This document shows, in pieces, positions 35,601 through 48,296 of a stretch of DNA of 64,000 nt; the stretch's first letter is position 1, and every line of letters begins with the position of its first letter. The stretch comes from Chrysoperla carnea (Eukaryota > Arthropoda > Insecta > Neuroptera > Chrysopidae), in the NCBI RefSeq assembly GCF_905475395.1, contig NC_058338.1, forward strand, positions 43,435,935 to 43,499,934, in the 5' to 3' direction. A program made the position numbers and the translations under genes. The notes under the pieces were generated by a model. The model worked only from the letters and a program-made list of their open reading frames with translations. It had not been told where the DNA came from and did not search any database.

Positions 35601-38051
35601 AAATTTTGCCAAGTTCTAATAGAATCACCCTAAAGAAACATTTTGATGACTCAAAATTTTTGAAATTCCCGAAAAAAGCCTTTTTGAAGGCAATGATCTG
35701 GTTATACATATTTTATTGAATCTTGGATAATCTAGAAAATTTTTTTTTGTTTTTGATCACACCTATACTAAATTTTCATTAAGCCGACTAACTGGGATCC
35801 TCAGGTAAACGAACAGCACATCGAAAATACTTCAATCAGTTTTATTCGATATCCAGAACGAAACATCGACAACTAACACAATTACACATCAACAGCCCGA
35901 TAAACACAACCAAACAACACACAGTACCTACAAAACATGAAATTGTTTTAGTCTCAACGTAATCAACTATCGGATCGATGAGTTGAGAGTAAAGATTGCT
36001 TATGCCTGACAAATTATTCATCATTTTTCCAGTAATTATGTATTTTTAAAGTCGAATACGTCGATGAATCGTTAAATATCGATTGTTGACGAAACATCGG
36101 TTTCATTTGATGTATGGAAAGGTAAAGATTGATATTCCAGTGCATCGTTGTACAATAATGAGCACTTTTAAGTTGCATTTACCTAAAAAAAAGGAAAACA
36201 ATAAAGGAGCCCGCATATTTGACATTGTATTTTTTGGCTTTTGGTTAAAATAAAAGTGGGTGGGTCCCCCTAAAGAAGAATAATTGTACCTTTGGCTCAC
36301 ATCTATGTAATTTCTTCGTAATCTTTGTAAGTCAATGTGACGCTCCTCTCAAATTAGTCTCTCTTTTAACCTTTCTCCACGGAGTCCTTAGTCCTGGTCT
36401 GCCTAATGGTTAATCCGGTCCTGTATATAAGAATAGTTAATGTTAAATACTTTAATTCAAAGCTGCTGAAAAGTATTTAAGAACTTAACAAATGCTCCCA
36501 AAGATAATGCGCCCGGGTGCTATGCACCCCTTGCACCCTCGGATATTTGGATTTAATATTTATTTAATTTAGTATTTATTTATTTATATTATTAATTAAT
36601 ATAGATATAGAAAAGATGGTTATTGCCTATTCATGGGCCGAAACAAAACATTTTAGAGCCCATTTGGATTTATGTTTGGGATGACAATATCATCCTGTAT
36701 CTAAAGTTCCAAGCAATTTTAACTAAAAGTCATAGCTGGGGTTAAATGTGTGGGGTCCTTTTAAGGTAGTTTATGCACAAAATCACCTTTTTGTAGATTT
36801 CTTTAGATTTTTGTTTGCAGGGTGACAATAACGTTCAATAATAAAAAAATAAAAAAAAAATTTCTCAAAATTCAAGTTTAAATCATGTGGAACTTCACTT
36901 CCATACAAGGACCTAGTTTCTATTGTCAGGTCTAAATATGTATTTCAAATTATTTGCAAAAATACCTAATGCCAAAAAACCTAATAGGTTAAACAAATAT
37001 CGAATGCCAAAATATTAAGTAACGCACATATCTCATGTCAAAAATATCTTAAAGCAAAATGAATTTCGAACAAAATAAGTCGATGATTATAAAGACTCCG
37101 CAGAAAAACACACACTTTTTAAAAAAAATTTACTAAATTTGCGTACAGGTCATTTTATGGTACTTGGGCCTTTTGAGCTCTACCTGTACACATTTTAAAG
37201 GTAAAGAAGTTAACTTGAAGATGTGCTTTCCTAATATTCTTTTAGAACGGAAATGTTTTCTTGCCTATAGGAATTTCAGGACTATTTGGAAAAGGAAACA
37301 GTGTTCAATACACGACCTAACGAACCTTTGCTAAACTGGATACTTTTGTAACATCATTTTTCTAAAGAATTTTACTAAAGACTCCGCCAAAATAAAAATT
37401 CTACCTCCAATCTATATCTACGTCAATCTACGTGTGGCTGGAAAGTTTGTACATACGGTATTTGTATACAGTTTGGCAACCATCTCGTTATACATTTAAA
37501 ATATATGAAGTAAGAAGAGTTTTTATAGACGCTCTTATGTATGAGCAATGAAAGTAATTCTCATCACTTGTACTTCACTTGAAGTTGTATACGCTACACA
37601 TATGATACAGCGCGCAACACATAGTATATTGCCTCTTTGTTTTATACATAAGAACGTCCATAAAAACTCTCCTTACTTCATTTATTTTAAATGGCTAACG
37701 AGTTGGTGGCCAAATTGTATGCATTTATTGTAATAAAAAGGACGCTAGCGTAAAAGTAAATGTATTTATTGACCATATTAGTAGCACCATGCCGAGTTAT
37801 CTGTACATGTATGAACGTCCTTAGCTCAATAACTTAAAAATTTATTTTATTTTATTTTAGGAGTAATAAGTCCAGTTTTATCGGCCAAAAAAGCATGGGA
37901 AGTTACTGCTGAAAATGAGATCAAAAAGAAAATGGAACATGTAACACTCAATATGCATACTAGTTCAGACTCCGAATCCCCTACAGAACCCGTCAGTCAG
38001 CAATTAATTGAACAGTTGCGTAATCGTGTCATAAATTGTAAGAATAATTAA
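32673..38051 (+). CDS. ERICH2-like acidic protein, complete, five exons
   Basis: Exons are 32673-32789, 32853-32910, 34154-34225, 34330-34650 and 37861-38051. They join in phase to 252 residues and end in TAA, with AATAAA at 38096-38101. The conserved core, FLSAVMMKDYKTALKYCHL followed by ILQYEPNNSTAKEFYPLI (residues 40-75), matches the short helical repeat-like region I recall from glutamate-rich protein 2. It reads like a TPR-type helix pair. The fourth exon encodes a strongly acidic Ser/Asp/Glu stretch (DDDSDSESEDDDEDDEEEE), and the last encodes VISPVLSAKKAWEVTAE. The role of ERICH2 is unknown. The low-complexity acid region would be expected to be disordered. Another TPR-like small protein remains possible. 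Confidence 0.8.
35419..35459. repeat. (ACAT)n-type microsatellite
   Basis: Imperfect repeats of ACAT/CATA run through 'AACATACAAACATACAAACA' and 'TACATGCATACATACAGG' in the fourth ERICH2-like intron. Confidence 0.7.
36330..36424. mobile_element. hAT-type MITE end, copy 1
   Basis: The end 'GGTCTGCCTAATGGTTAATC' plus 'CGGTCCTG' matches 46070-46099 and 48530-48562, which also end in 'CCTAATGRTTAATCCGNCAC'. The left boundary is unclear. It lies in the last ERICH2-like intron. Confidence 0.5.
37463..37723. mobile_element. Fold-back element, about 85-bp inverted arms
   Basis: The left arm 'TGTATACAGTTTGGCAACCA' ... 'GAAGTAAGAAGAGTTTTTAT' ... 'CTCTTATGTAT' pairs with the right arm. Read on the complement, the right arm is 'TGCATACAATTTGGCCACCA' ... 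'GAAGTAAGGAGAGTTTTTAT' ... 'TTCTTATGTAT'. The arms are about 88% alike and enclose about 80 bp. It is non-coding and lies about 140 bp before the last ERICH2-like exon. Confidence 0.7.
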
Positions 38052-38904
38052 GTATGATTTTGTGTAAACCCAATATTTTTTCAATTGTTTCTTTCAATAA
38101 AACCAAATTATTTTTTATTGTTATACAAAGTTTCTATAAGCTCTAATAAAAGTATTTTAATTATTTCTATATTTTTATAGCTAATTTATTTAGCAATTTA
38201 ATACATTATAAGAATATATTGTACAAAATTGGAATTTTATTTAATAGCATTATCCAAAACACTTCGCAAAGAAAAAAACGTTGGAAAGCCAAAACTTCCC
38301 TTTGTTTCAGTTCCAAAAAAATTGAAAATTGTTTAAAATTATTGAACCATTTTTATCCCCACGAATATTTATCTTAAAGGCTGTTATTTAATTTTCATAT
38401 AAGACCTCTTTTGATATTTTTTTAATAACTGCATTTTACAGCCGAAAAACTCAATTTTACCATTTTCCAGTGATTGATTTTGGCGCCGAATCATTCAAAA
38501 AAAAAAAAAAAAAAAAAAAAACAGTAAAAATGGGCAAAAAGTATTTTTTACCTTACCTCTTTACCTCGACGAGCAAAAAGAGTCCAAAATTCGTGATCAG
38601 CAAACAAAATAACCCCATAGAAAAGTACTTAAAGCCATTCGCAAATCTACACTAATAGGCAGTTTCGTGTTCGAGCAATAAATTGATATATAAATAAAAA
38701 TTATTTCCATAGTCGTTTCGCTCAAGCGGGCAAATTTTGAGTACTTTACATGTTTTTCAGAAAATTCGTTCTAACCTTAATATAGATAAAATTTTTAGTT
38801 TGTTATTCATATAATACTTGAATTTAGCCAATGGTCATGCCTACTCCACCGTCTGCCACAATAGCACATCAGTGGATTTATAACATTTACTCATCGTATC
38901 ATTT

Positions 38905-39130
38905 ATTTGTTGCCTTAAGGTATGCTTCAAGTGTGAGTTTAAGGTTCCATACTATTAATTTGTGGGGGTTTTTAAAATTTTGTATATATAAAATTTTGTA
39001 TACAACTGAAATTTACAAAATTTAAAAATCCCCCGACAAATTTTTCGGCTACGGAACCCTAAACTCGCATTTAAAACATATCTAAGAACACTCTCTATTA
39101 AATTGCCCTTTTCCTTAAAAAGAGTTCTTT
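38905..39130. repeat. Family C repeat with internal inverted repeat
   Basis: 'AAGGTTCCATAC' and 'GTGGGGGTTTTTAAAATTTT' are mirrored by 'AAATTTAAAAATCCCCCGAC' and 'GGCTACGGAACCCTAAA', making an imperfect hairpin with about 45-bp arms. The terminal GGAACCCTAAA is shared with 31665. Confidence 0.6.
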
Positions 39131-39344
39131 TTCCAAACTGAGTCGATTTAGAAGATCATCGCCAATTTTTAGTTTTTTCGTGTTCGGCGGAAAAGTCCCT
39201 TTCATCTGTCTGTCTGTAATCCCTATGTATGCTTGGATCTTTAACACTACGCAAAGGATTTTCATGCTATTTTTCTAATATATAGAGTGATTCAGGAGGA
39301 TGGTGTTTTTATGTAGAATACATGCATAATATAGGGAATGTTCC

Positions 39345-39630
39345 ATAGGAAATTGTAAATATAAAAAATGTTCCTTATACAAAAATTTACATCTTTGTTT
39401 GAAATTTGTTTCGTAAATATCACTGTTTACACGCGAGGGCGCAAATTATGTTATAACATGATATACTAAATATTATATGGGAATATCAGTTATGTACACA
39501 TGTGGCTATCTAAGAGTGACTATCTTTCTTTACTTACATGACGTAAAAAACAAACGATTGCGTAATGAACACTGTTTATACCTACGTATTTCAAGAATAT
39601 CCTCAGTCAATTGTTTGTTTTCACTTGTTT
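39345..39630 (+). repeat. Dispersed repeat family A, 3' part
   Basis: Blocks 'TGTTCCTTATACAAAAATTT', 'AATATCACTGTTTACACGCG', 'AGGGCGCAAATTATG', 'GTGGCTATCTAAGAGTG' and 'GTCAATTGTTTGTTTTCACT' occur in the same order as at 660-935 and 62000-62340. Confidence 0.7.
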
Positions 39631-40254
39631 TAAGTAAAAATTGAAATGCAGTTGGATTCCAGGGACGAAATAAGAAAACAAAACAAACAAGATAAGTAAT
39701 TTATTTTTCTATTATTTTTTTCTAGTGTAAATTTATGGTACATAAAATTGTAGCCATTTTTTAACCATAAAGAAGAAATTACATTCTAAAATAAATTAAA
39801 AGAAAGGAGGCATTTCCTCTTCATTCAAAATCTTCAATCTTCTTTGTCACTTGATTGCGAGAAGAAATGAAAAAATAATTTTTTTTTTCTAGTTTTAGTA
39901 GCCTTCAGTTTATCAAACATTTTAAAATTTTTTTACAATTTCTGAATACACTTGCACAAAAATAAAATTAGTCAATTAAAAAATATATATTATTAAAATA
40001 ATAATTTAAGTTATGAATAATTAGAAACTAATAACAATAGAGAATTTTATAAAGAATAAACATAAATTTAACAAAAATATTTTGTTTTATATTATTATTA
40101 ATAAATATTTTAAGTTGTTGATAAAACTTATTAATGTGTAGAACATTCTTAGATTATACGTTTTTTAAAGGCATTTACTTGGAAAATATTTGTTTTTTTC
40201 GATATAGTAAAATAAAATTTTATATTAAAAAAAATTTAAAAAATATATGAATTT

Positions 40255-40395
40255 TAGCTACTGACGATGGTTGCGTTGCAAATGAAATATCGATATTTAG
40301 CGAAACGTCTGTTGTACGTTTTTTAATTATACTTTTTAAATAAAATTTCTTAATATACAATATATTTTCGAGTATCGTGGGATTTAATTCAATAA
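40255..40395 (+). repeat. Repeat D, copy 1
   Basis: 'ACTGACGATGGTTGCGTTGC', 'GAAATATCGATATTTAGCGA' and 'TATTTTCGAGTATCGTGGGA' recur at 55083-55226 as a diverged second copy in the same orientation. It is non-coding, and the rest of the element is not identified. Confidence 0.7.
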
Positions 40396-41469
40396 CTATG
40401 TCTCAACTCGAAGTCAAAAAAAAAAAACAGTATACATAATATTTAACATTAAAACAAATATTATCCAAGACAAAAATTGTATACAACTCAATTCTATTAA
40501 CTTTTAACTTTTTCTAAAAAGGGCTAAAAATTGTGATTTATATTAGGGCTATAAAACTTTAAAAGAAATTGTAATGGATATATTACATAATATTCCACAA
40601 TTTTCGTTAATGACAATCGAAGTGAAATTAGTAAAAAGTTTTTTTTTTTTTTTAAAGAACTATTAATATAAACTTCGAAATTATTTTTATTTCTAAAAAT
40701 GAACAAATCATGTAAATGATTTGAATTCAATACAACTTATTGAATGCATATTAATTTTATTTATCATTTCAAAATCCTCTTCAAGTCGATTCCACAGATT
40801 ACGATTTAATACTCAAGTTTACAAACTGTTATGTATCTACATAATTTTTGCACCAATATGTTTTTATTTTAATTGCGGTAAACTCGGTCTATTTCCCAAA
40901 ACATAATTGAAACTGGAAAAATATAGGGGACATAATGCAGACGTGCGAAGAAAGTATAAAGAGCAATTATTTCATATGGGAAATTTAGGACACATAATAT
41001 CGTGAATTCACTCCAGAGCAAGAGCAGTGAGCGGCATATTTTCCAATGGACTCTATGAAATTATCATTGAATGGTACAGATTTCACGCTCCAATCATATT
41101 TTCATATAGGATAGGTCATAAGAAAGTAGGTACTGTTTCGATTATGTAAGAACGTTCATAAGGATTTGAAGTTTTGACCTTCGCTGAAACTTTGAAGCTC
41201 TCTTTTCTTATTTAAGATGTCATTAATTAAAATTGTTTGTGACTTTTCCAGCAGGAAAAAGGAGTCCTACCAGTCAGGTGAACATGGAGAAAAATAAAGA
41301 TATATTGGAAGATCATAATAATTGGTATAAGGTAATACCAATATCTACAAGGTAGCCTAATTTTTCTGTATATTTAGCCGATTGGCAGGAGCGGATTTTA
41401 TCATTAGAAAGGTAAGAGAACAAAAGATGATTTTTTTAAATCTAATTATATAACATCGTGGAGGAGAGT

Positions 41470-41580
41470 TATATATAACTAGCGTGATGCCCACCTGCTT
41501 CGCTGGGTTTAAAAGTAAACATGGATAAAGGCCACCGAATTAGAGCTTCCACCTCTCTTGCTCTCACTTATCCCTTTATT
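41470..41580 (+). repeat. Family B repeat end
   Basis: 'ATATAACTAGCGTGATGCCC', 'ACCTGCTTCGCTGGGTTTAA' and 'CCACCTCTCTTGCTCTCACT' match, in reverse, parts of 3640-3700 and 16890-16930. The 'ACTAGC..GCCC' start is typical of insect interspersed elements. Confidence 0.5.
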
Positions 41581-43305
41581 ATTATATTATTTCACGATTT
41601 TAAGGCTTGAAAAAAGAGTTTCGTTTGGAAAAAGTTGAATATGTACCAGTATTCTTGTTAATGTACTATACTAGTAGTCCTTGTGCTATATTGGCACGGG
41701 CTGATGTTAGTACAATCCTCTATGTTTGATCGCGAGCGTTTGCTGGGGCAAATAGGGGAAATGACAGTCCTGAGTCCATGTAAGTTAGTGATTCGAGAGG
41801 TTATTTACTTTTAAGTTATTTGGTTAATTAAATATCTCATATCTCCATGAGTAAAATATATAGTTTACTGGTAATAGGTATCGCATCCCTAATGTAGATT
41901 CTATGACGTACTGACGTAATTGAATCCCACTCGCATTAGATTTTAATAGTTGGCACTACTGTTTATTATATAATACGGTTTCGGTTACGATATGTAACTG
42001 CGAAAAAAGGTTTTTTTTTTAAGTTTTTAAAAATCATTTCTTTACCTTCCATTGAGAACCGCTAATTATGGTTTTGGTAATTTCTTTTATATATTGTACA
42101 CAAAATCACTCCTTATATTTTCTCAACATTTTTAGATTATATACCCTTTCGTTAGAAATTTATTAAAATAGCTACTTTGATTTTTAATGCATTTTTTTTA
42201 TAACATAGTTGCTTAAAATTATATTTTGTCCAAATGCATGAATTTCTTTATATTTATTACTTTTTTTTTCAATAATATATCTATAATAACTTCTTTCAAA
42301 AAATTTATTATGTAAAATTGAGATTTTCGTATCGTTGTGAAATACACTACAATATTCTTTTTTGAGAGAATTATGTGAAAAAGCGTGCTTTAATCTAATT
42401 ATCTTTTTATTATTATTATTTTGTTATAAAACTTTTACGCTTACTCATTTTGAGAATTTTTTAGCTTTCGAATTATTAAATATTAAATGTAAAATTATTA
42501 AAATTTCTTTTATTTGTCAACATTTCTCATTATTAATGAAGGGTCGTATTATATTACTTAATGTTCTAGTAGGCAATAATAATAATAATTACAATGATTC
42601 TAACGGAAATCAAAAAATTTACAACAATTGTATACAAACAAGACTGTGAGTGAACGGGACAAGTAAGAATGATTCCTTTAAAAAAGGAGAAAATTTCAAT
42701 AAAACTAAAAGGTCGGTTCACAAATACTTATTTTTTATTAATATTTCACTTTTATAAATTTAATTTTCTCCCCTCCGGACGGAAAGTGTCAACCAATTAG
42801 AAACAACTCCATCAAGCAAAAAAATAGTATACACACCACGGGAGCAAGTAAAGAATGTCTCAGATACTATTTTTCTCATGTACTATTTAATGCGCGCAAA
42901 GATTATAGAGAATACAAAATCGGAATGGCTTCTTCACTTCTTTGTTTTCCGTTGTTTATACCGATATCGCCGAAACAACGGAAAGCGACGACTTCACCAT
43001 CGAGTCTGGCTACTTTTATTTAATATTTATTACGTTTAGTTTAATTAATAAAATTGGTTTGTTACTGAACAAAAATTTAAGTGGGCTACCTTATGACACA
43101 AAACACGCAGCAACTTTCGGCAAAACTTATTCCCGTGTTTTTTGAATACTTTAAATAATTTTGATCTCATGACCGTATTATGTTGAGTCGGTATATAAGT
43201 ACTCTGGCTTATTCTAATCGAAATATTAGACTGCCAGATAGTGACAGAATAAAATGAACAATTTTTTACAATCTGCCAATGATTTGATTGTAAAAAAACA
43301 TAACA

Positions 43306-43535
43306 AATTTTTACAATCTGTCATTCATTTGAATAAAAGACAAGATTGTTCCATACACTAAACATTTATTGGCAGACGAATTTGTTGTGTACAAACTTTA
43401 ACATATCAATATTAGTTAAAAAAAAGTAATATTGTTATGTTTAAGTTTGTACACGAGAAAACTGTCTGCCAATAGATTTTTTGCGTGTTGAACAATCTGG
43501 CCTTTTATTCAAATGCATGACAGACTGTAAAAAGT
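43306..43535. mobile_element. Fold-back element, about 107-bp inverted arms
   Basis: The left arm includes 'TTTTTACAATCTGTCATTCA', 'TTTGAATAAAAGACAAGATT', 'ATTGGCAGAC' and 'GTGTACAAACTTTAACATA'. The right arm is the diverged complement, with only a very short centre near AAAAAAAAGTAATATT. A smaller inverted pair (TTTTTTACAATC ... GATTGTAAAAAA, 43263-43297) sits immediately to the left. There is no reading frame. Confidence 0.75.
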
Positions 43536-45229
43536 AGTTCTATTTTTTTTTTTTTACGGTACAAAACTATTTATGTAAAATTGACTTTAAGAAATTCCTG
43601 GTCAAAATGGTCTGTAATAGAGTTAACGAATCGGCGCTCTGCTATACGGATCTATTGTTATTTATCAGTACAAATCATTGTAAATGGATAAACATAATCA
43701 TGAGACGAAAACAAAAGAAAAATTAGTTACCAATTGAGAAGAAGTGTCTGTTTTTTTCAATACTGCTGAAAACATTACCGTTACTTATTTTATATTGTAA
43801 CGCCTCATAGTGACTTTTTCGAAAAATTAATGTTATTTTTCAAAAAGTAGCACTTCTACTGTAAGCACTGTAAAACTCAGCAATTCGGAAACAATTTGAA
43901 TGCACAAATAAATCAAGATTTCAATTGGAGTTTACTCAATTCGTTAAAATTGAACACAAAATTATATTAAAATTAAATTAACGAAATATTAATGATATTT
44001 CATTACACATTACGAGAAACTTATGATTGTTATCGTTACTTTGAACTGTAGGGATCTAACCGTAGCATAAACATCGATGGTTAAGCATTTAGCTATGCTA
44101 TAGAGATCATTGATTGAGCAAAAGGAATATTGTCGAAAAATCTGTTCGTTGGCAACACCAACAAGTGTTGTTTCTGTCGAATAAACGTGCGAATAAATTA
44201 ATTACACAGTTACATTAGTTAGACAGTTATATTAGTCAATTACTCATTTAATTACTCATTTGATGAGAAATAGACAAAATAATTTGAATATTTTTATAAT
44301 TATTTGTGTTTTAATATTGATAAATTAACTTTAATTTCATTGTGCATCTTCCTGAATCTTAACATTTAATCGTTAAATAAAATGAGTAACGGTAATTCCG
44401 TTACAGTAACTCGTTAATATTAAACAATAAGCAGTGTTTGTATAATTAAATCCATTATCCATACAAAAATAATACTCCAGGTCAGTTGTCAGTTTTCTGG
44501 AAGAGAACTACTACACATAATATTACTATTAATAAATTGTATTTGATATTGTTTTCTTTATTTCAATTTGTATTAGTTCATACAATTAACAAACATGAAT
44601 GTTCTTTATAGCAACGTCCAAATTTTATGGACAAAAAATAATCTCAATGTAGGAACATTTGTTCTTTGATTTCGATTTTAGATTTTTTTTAACAATATAA
44701 AATAATGTTTTATTAAATATTTTGATTCATCGTTGAATAAAAATCGGACTATTATTCTTATTTTGAAATGTATTATTGCAATTTTTTAACAAATATAAAG
44801 TTTTGATAGAGTATAGAGGAATAATCATTTTATGTCTTACGGAGCTACAATCTTCTACATAAATATATACATATGAGAAGAAAATATAAAGCTTTAATGG
44901 CGCTAAGATGTTGATTATATCTCTATACTGCCATAGAAAAGAAAAACGCAATATACACACAAAAATAAAAAACTTTTGAATGCATTTTAGCTGTTATTAC
45001 CAGCAAAATTTTATCTAATTTTTTTGAACAATTCTCCATTCTAAAGTGCCAATGTATTGATCAATTTCAAATAGCAATCAAAGCATTATTTACTGGACAG
45101 AAGAAGTATCAATCTTTTATATATTTTGAACACCCTTCACTTTAAGCACCATTACTATAAACTAAAATCAATTAAAGTATACGATTAAGCGATCGGCAAC
45201 CATTTTTGGCTTCGAGTAATAATTTTTCC

Positions 45230-45754
45230 AAATAGGAAATATTCTTGTATTTTTTTAACATTTTTAATTCATTGTTTACCTACACCGTTATAACATAGTA
45301 AAAATATAAATACTGTTTAAAAATGCTGTAATTAAGTGAAAAAAATAAAAGAGAATAATTTTGAGATGTTTAAACGCAGTCCTTTTGGCGCTCTCTGTTG
45401 ATAACATATTAATATGTGATCTGTCAGTTGGTGACAGTTTAATGCACTGTTTACTACAGGTGTAATACCCACGGATGTAGTAATTATAGTATATCTCCAT
45501 GGTAATACTATACAAAATATAAGTAATTAATACCATACAGTATGTCAACAAGTCTGACAAGCCACATACTATGACGTCACGTCCGTTTTAGAAATTTGAA
45601 TTTCTGTCACTGAATTGGTACTTTTATTTATTAATTTTAAGTAATTAAAAGGATATTAATTGCTAAAATAATGGTATAGCTCAAATGTCCAGCCAAAAAG
45701 TTACGGAAAAAAAATATTTGAACCAAATTTAAATTTCATGAATATTCCCTATTG
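45230..45754. mobile_element. 525-bp MITE with CAATAGGGAATATTCATG ends, copy 2 (reverse)
   Basis: It ends CATGAATATTCCCTATTG, identical to the terminal repeat of 18146-18733. Its left end AAATAGGAAATATTCTTG is a three-mismatch version. The internal blocks 'TTAATTCATTGTTTACC' and 'GACGTCACGTCCGTTTTAGA' match the other copy on the opposite strand. The single open frames within it are spurious. Confidence 0.8.
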
Positions 45755-45940
45755 AAAATATTTTCGGGTCAGCTCTGCTATATATTTAATTATCTATGTA
45801 ACATTTATTTTGACGGTATTTGCGGTATTGTCATGTATATTTAATATCTGTACTTTAATTTTGGTGGTGTAAATGGGTCATAAAATTACTAAACTTATTA
45901 TTGGGTCACTCACGGATCAGAGGTTGCCGATGTCTTTACT

Positions 45941-46099
45941 AAGTGCTGGATTAACCCATGCCGAGATCCCTAGTTTTTATAAATCAACTTATGCACCTCC
46001 TTATGTCGCCCTTTTCGTACAAATTTGTCTTGCTCTTTTGTATTTTCGGCGCGGACCCTAAGCAGTTGCTCAAACCGCCTAATGGTTAATCCGTCACTG
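45941..46099. mobile_element. hAT-type MITE, copy 2
   Basis: The left end AAGTGCTGGATTAACC and the inverted right end CAGTGACGGATTAACC form terminal repeats of the CAGTG...type used by hAT elements. It shares the 'AAGCAGTTGC...CCGCCTAATG' segment with 48520-48550. The 62-codon frame at 45873-46061 overlaps it and is not a gene. Confidence 0.6.
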
Positions 46100-47197
46100 C
46101 CTCAACTACACGTAATCAAATGGTTTGCTTACAATTTCATTTTTTTTTTTACTTGAACGTATTTATTGTTAAAGCATCGTCTGCATTTACAGTTATACGT
46201 ATAATAATTACGCATGTATGACAATATTTAATCCTTCAGAACTTTCGCTCGTATTAATTCTTTCTTTTTGTATTTATTGACCCATTTTGGGCCTATCATT
46301 AACGTTCGGAGACAGATAAATAATTACAAAGCACGATTAATTTAACTAACAATCTATAAACACACGCCATTTATTTTAATAGCATATGGTTTCTTTTCAC
46401 TTTATGTTATCTAATTACGGAGGTATGCGTATTACTTTGGTCAACCGTAAATGAGACTTTATTTTTTAAAACCTATCTACATAATTTTTAAATATTCGGA
46501 TGAAATTTTATTTGAAAATTGTTCCAATATATATATTTTTTTAATTATTCGAGTATTCGACTTATCACACATATAAGAGATGTATATTATTAGAGTATTT
46601 AAAATTCGTAATTATAAAAATATGATTTCCGTTTTACTATCCTATATATTTAAATAATGGAATATAATTTCAGAAACATTAGTTGTTTCTTAAAACAACT
46701 TGTAGCAAATTGGTTTTAAGTCATTTAATTTTATATAATTCGTATCCTAACATGTTGCTTAATAATACCTAATAATATGCAATACACTGCGAATGGACAC
46801 CCACCCTAGCGAAATCAGTTATGCCGTATAAAGTGAACTCACGTCATTTCATCTTCATGAAATAGACAAGTTTCTCATCCGGAATGAAAACAGAGAACAT
46901 TACATCAAGTAAATGTATTCCGAGAGCACGAGCACGTCTTCTTTATGAAACGCATAATGTCAATGAGAACAGATGGCGAACCTTTACGTATCAACGTGTC
47001 ATTTTTTCTAATGGATTTTAATACTAAGAAAGACTGTATGTAGCGATAGAAAAAAGAACTATAGTTTGCAACGCCCATAGATACATAGTATAATTTTTAA
47101 CGGAAATATCAATTGAGTTGTTCAAGTATGGCTTACATTTTTTTTACTCATGGCGATGACATCTTAGCGTTAAAATCTCAAAACTCTTTTTTACTAC

Positions 47198-47217
47198 TAC
47201 ACACACACACACACACA
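47198..47217. repeat. (CA)n microsatellite
   Basis: About ten alternating AC units in 'CTACACACACACACACACAC' form a simple dinucleotide repeat. Confidence 0.8.
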
Positions 47218-47303
47218 AAATGCATAAGTGACATTAGTGTGATTTTTGTTGTTGCAGATTAGATCACAAATAAATTATATTAGGGTTGTAAGAGTTAGAG
47301 AAT

Positions 47304-47600
47304 TTATGCTGAATTAGAGTCATCTTTCAAACAGTTTCTAAGCAAGTCTTTAATGTTATTCTTCTCTAAAAATAATGACTCGCAAGCATAGGTAGATGAA
47401 AATATGTTTGAAATAGCACGAGCCAGCTTCTTCAAACAGTTAAATCTGTCTGGTAAATATAATACAAATAAACTTGAAAATACAGTTGGGTCAATGAAAT
47501 TGACTGTTGCGCTATGCGTAAACAAACTATGCGCCATTAGCAATTGTAGTAACGACGTCATGAGTTCGATACTATATTGCATTGGTATGTTGCCAAATTG
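47304..47600 (-). mobile_element. hAT transposase C-terminal fragment (GTF2IRD2/ZBED-like)
   Basis: The minus-strand frame ends with FNCLKKLARAISNIFSSTYA, then CESLF and NNIKDLLRNCLKDD. This is the dimerisation region of hAT transposases of the kind found in GTF2IRD2 and ZBED proteins ('L...A..I.S.FGSTY.CE..FS.M...K...R..L.D'). No upstream catalytic part remains in frame, so it is a decayed fragment. It may be related to the CAGTG-ended MITEs nearby. Confidence 0.7.
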
Positions 47601-48296
47601 TGCCGGTGCGAACAGCGTGGCAGATAACTATTTAGCCGAGCGTGTGAAATAATAATTTTATTAAATTATGTTTCAAAAACAACACGAAATATTGTCGTAA
47701 TAGCTACCACTTCCATTCTCTTGAAATAGACTACAGTTAAAATTAGGTGTTTGTCAGTGTATTTCGAAACGAATCATCAGTATGGCGTCGATTCATGACG
47801 TCATTACCCATGACTAGTATATTGATGAATATTTCGGAAAACGCCTTAAATGAAACCATGGCCTCTACCTCAAATTTGATCGATTTCGAGACATGCGATT
47901 TTATATCCAGTTATATCAGTGATAGCGAGATCTTTATAGTCTGTATGTTTAAGTTTACTTAGTTTATATCCTGCCCAAAACCAGTAAATCATTAAACCGT
48001 TTTCAAATAATCTTTCCTTTTTTCATGCAATTCATTTAATAGGCTTAAATTGCTTACAAGGAGTGATATTTCGCCATGTATAAAATGACCTCAATTTAAA
48101 CGATGATTTATTTAGAGCAACTGATTCAACTAGGGTATCATTATGCTTTGCACAATTTAAGGTGATTCGATCAATTTATAATATGAAACTTATGCCAGGC
48201 TGCCCATAAAAACGTTAAATAATTATGTACAATATTAACAATGTTTTTATAAGAATAGTTTATTGAATACATTTTGGAAACCACGCCCACGTAGCC

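Noticed and set aside
41250-41360. Possible small exon (TTTTCCAG acceptor, CAGTCAG|GTGAAC donor)
   Set aside because: The enclosed sequence is about 20 bp with no matching partner exons or protein similarity.
45873-46061. 62-codon plus-strand frame
   Set aside because: It overlaps a hAT-type MITE whose other copies do not keep the frame.
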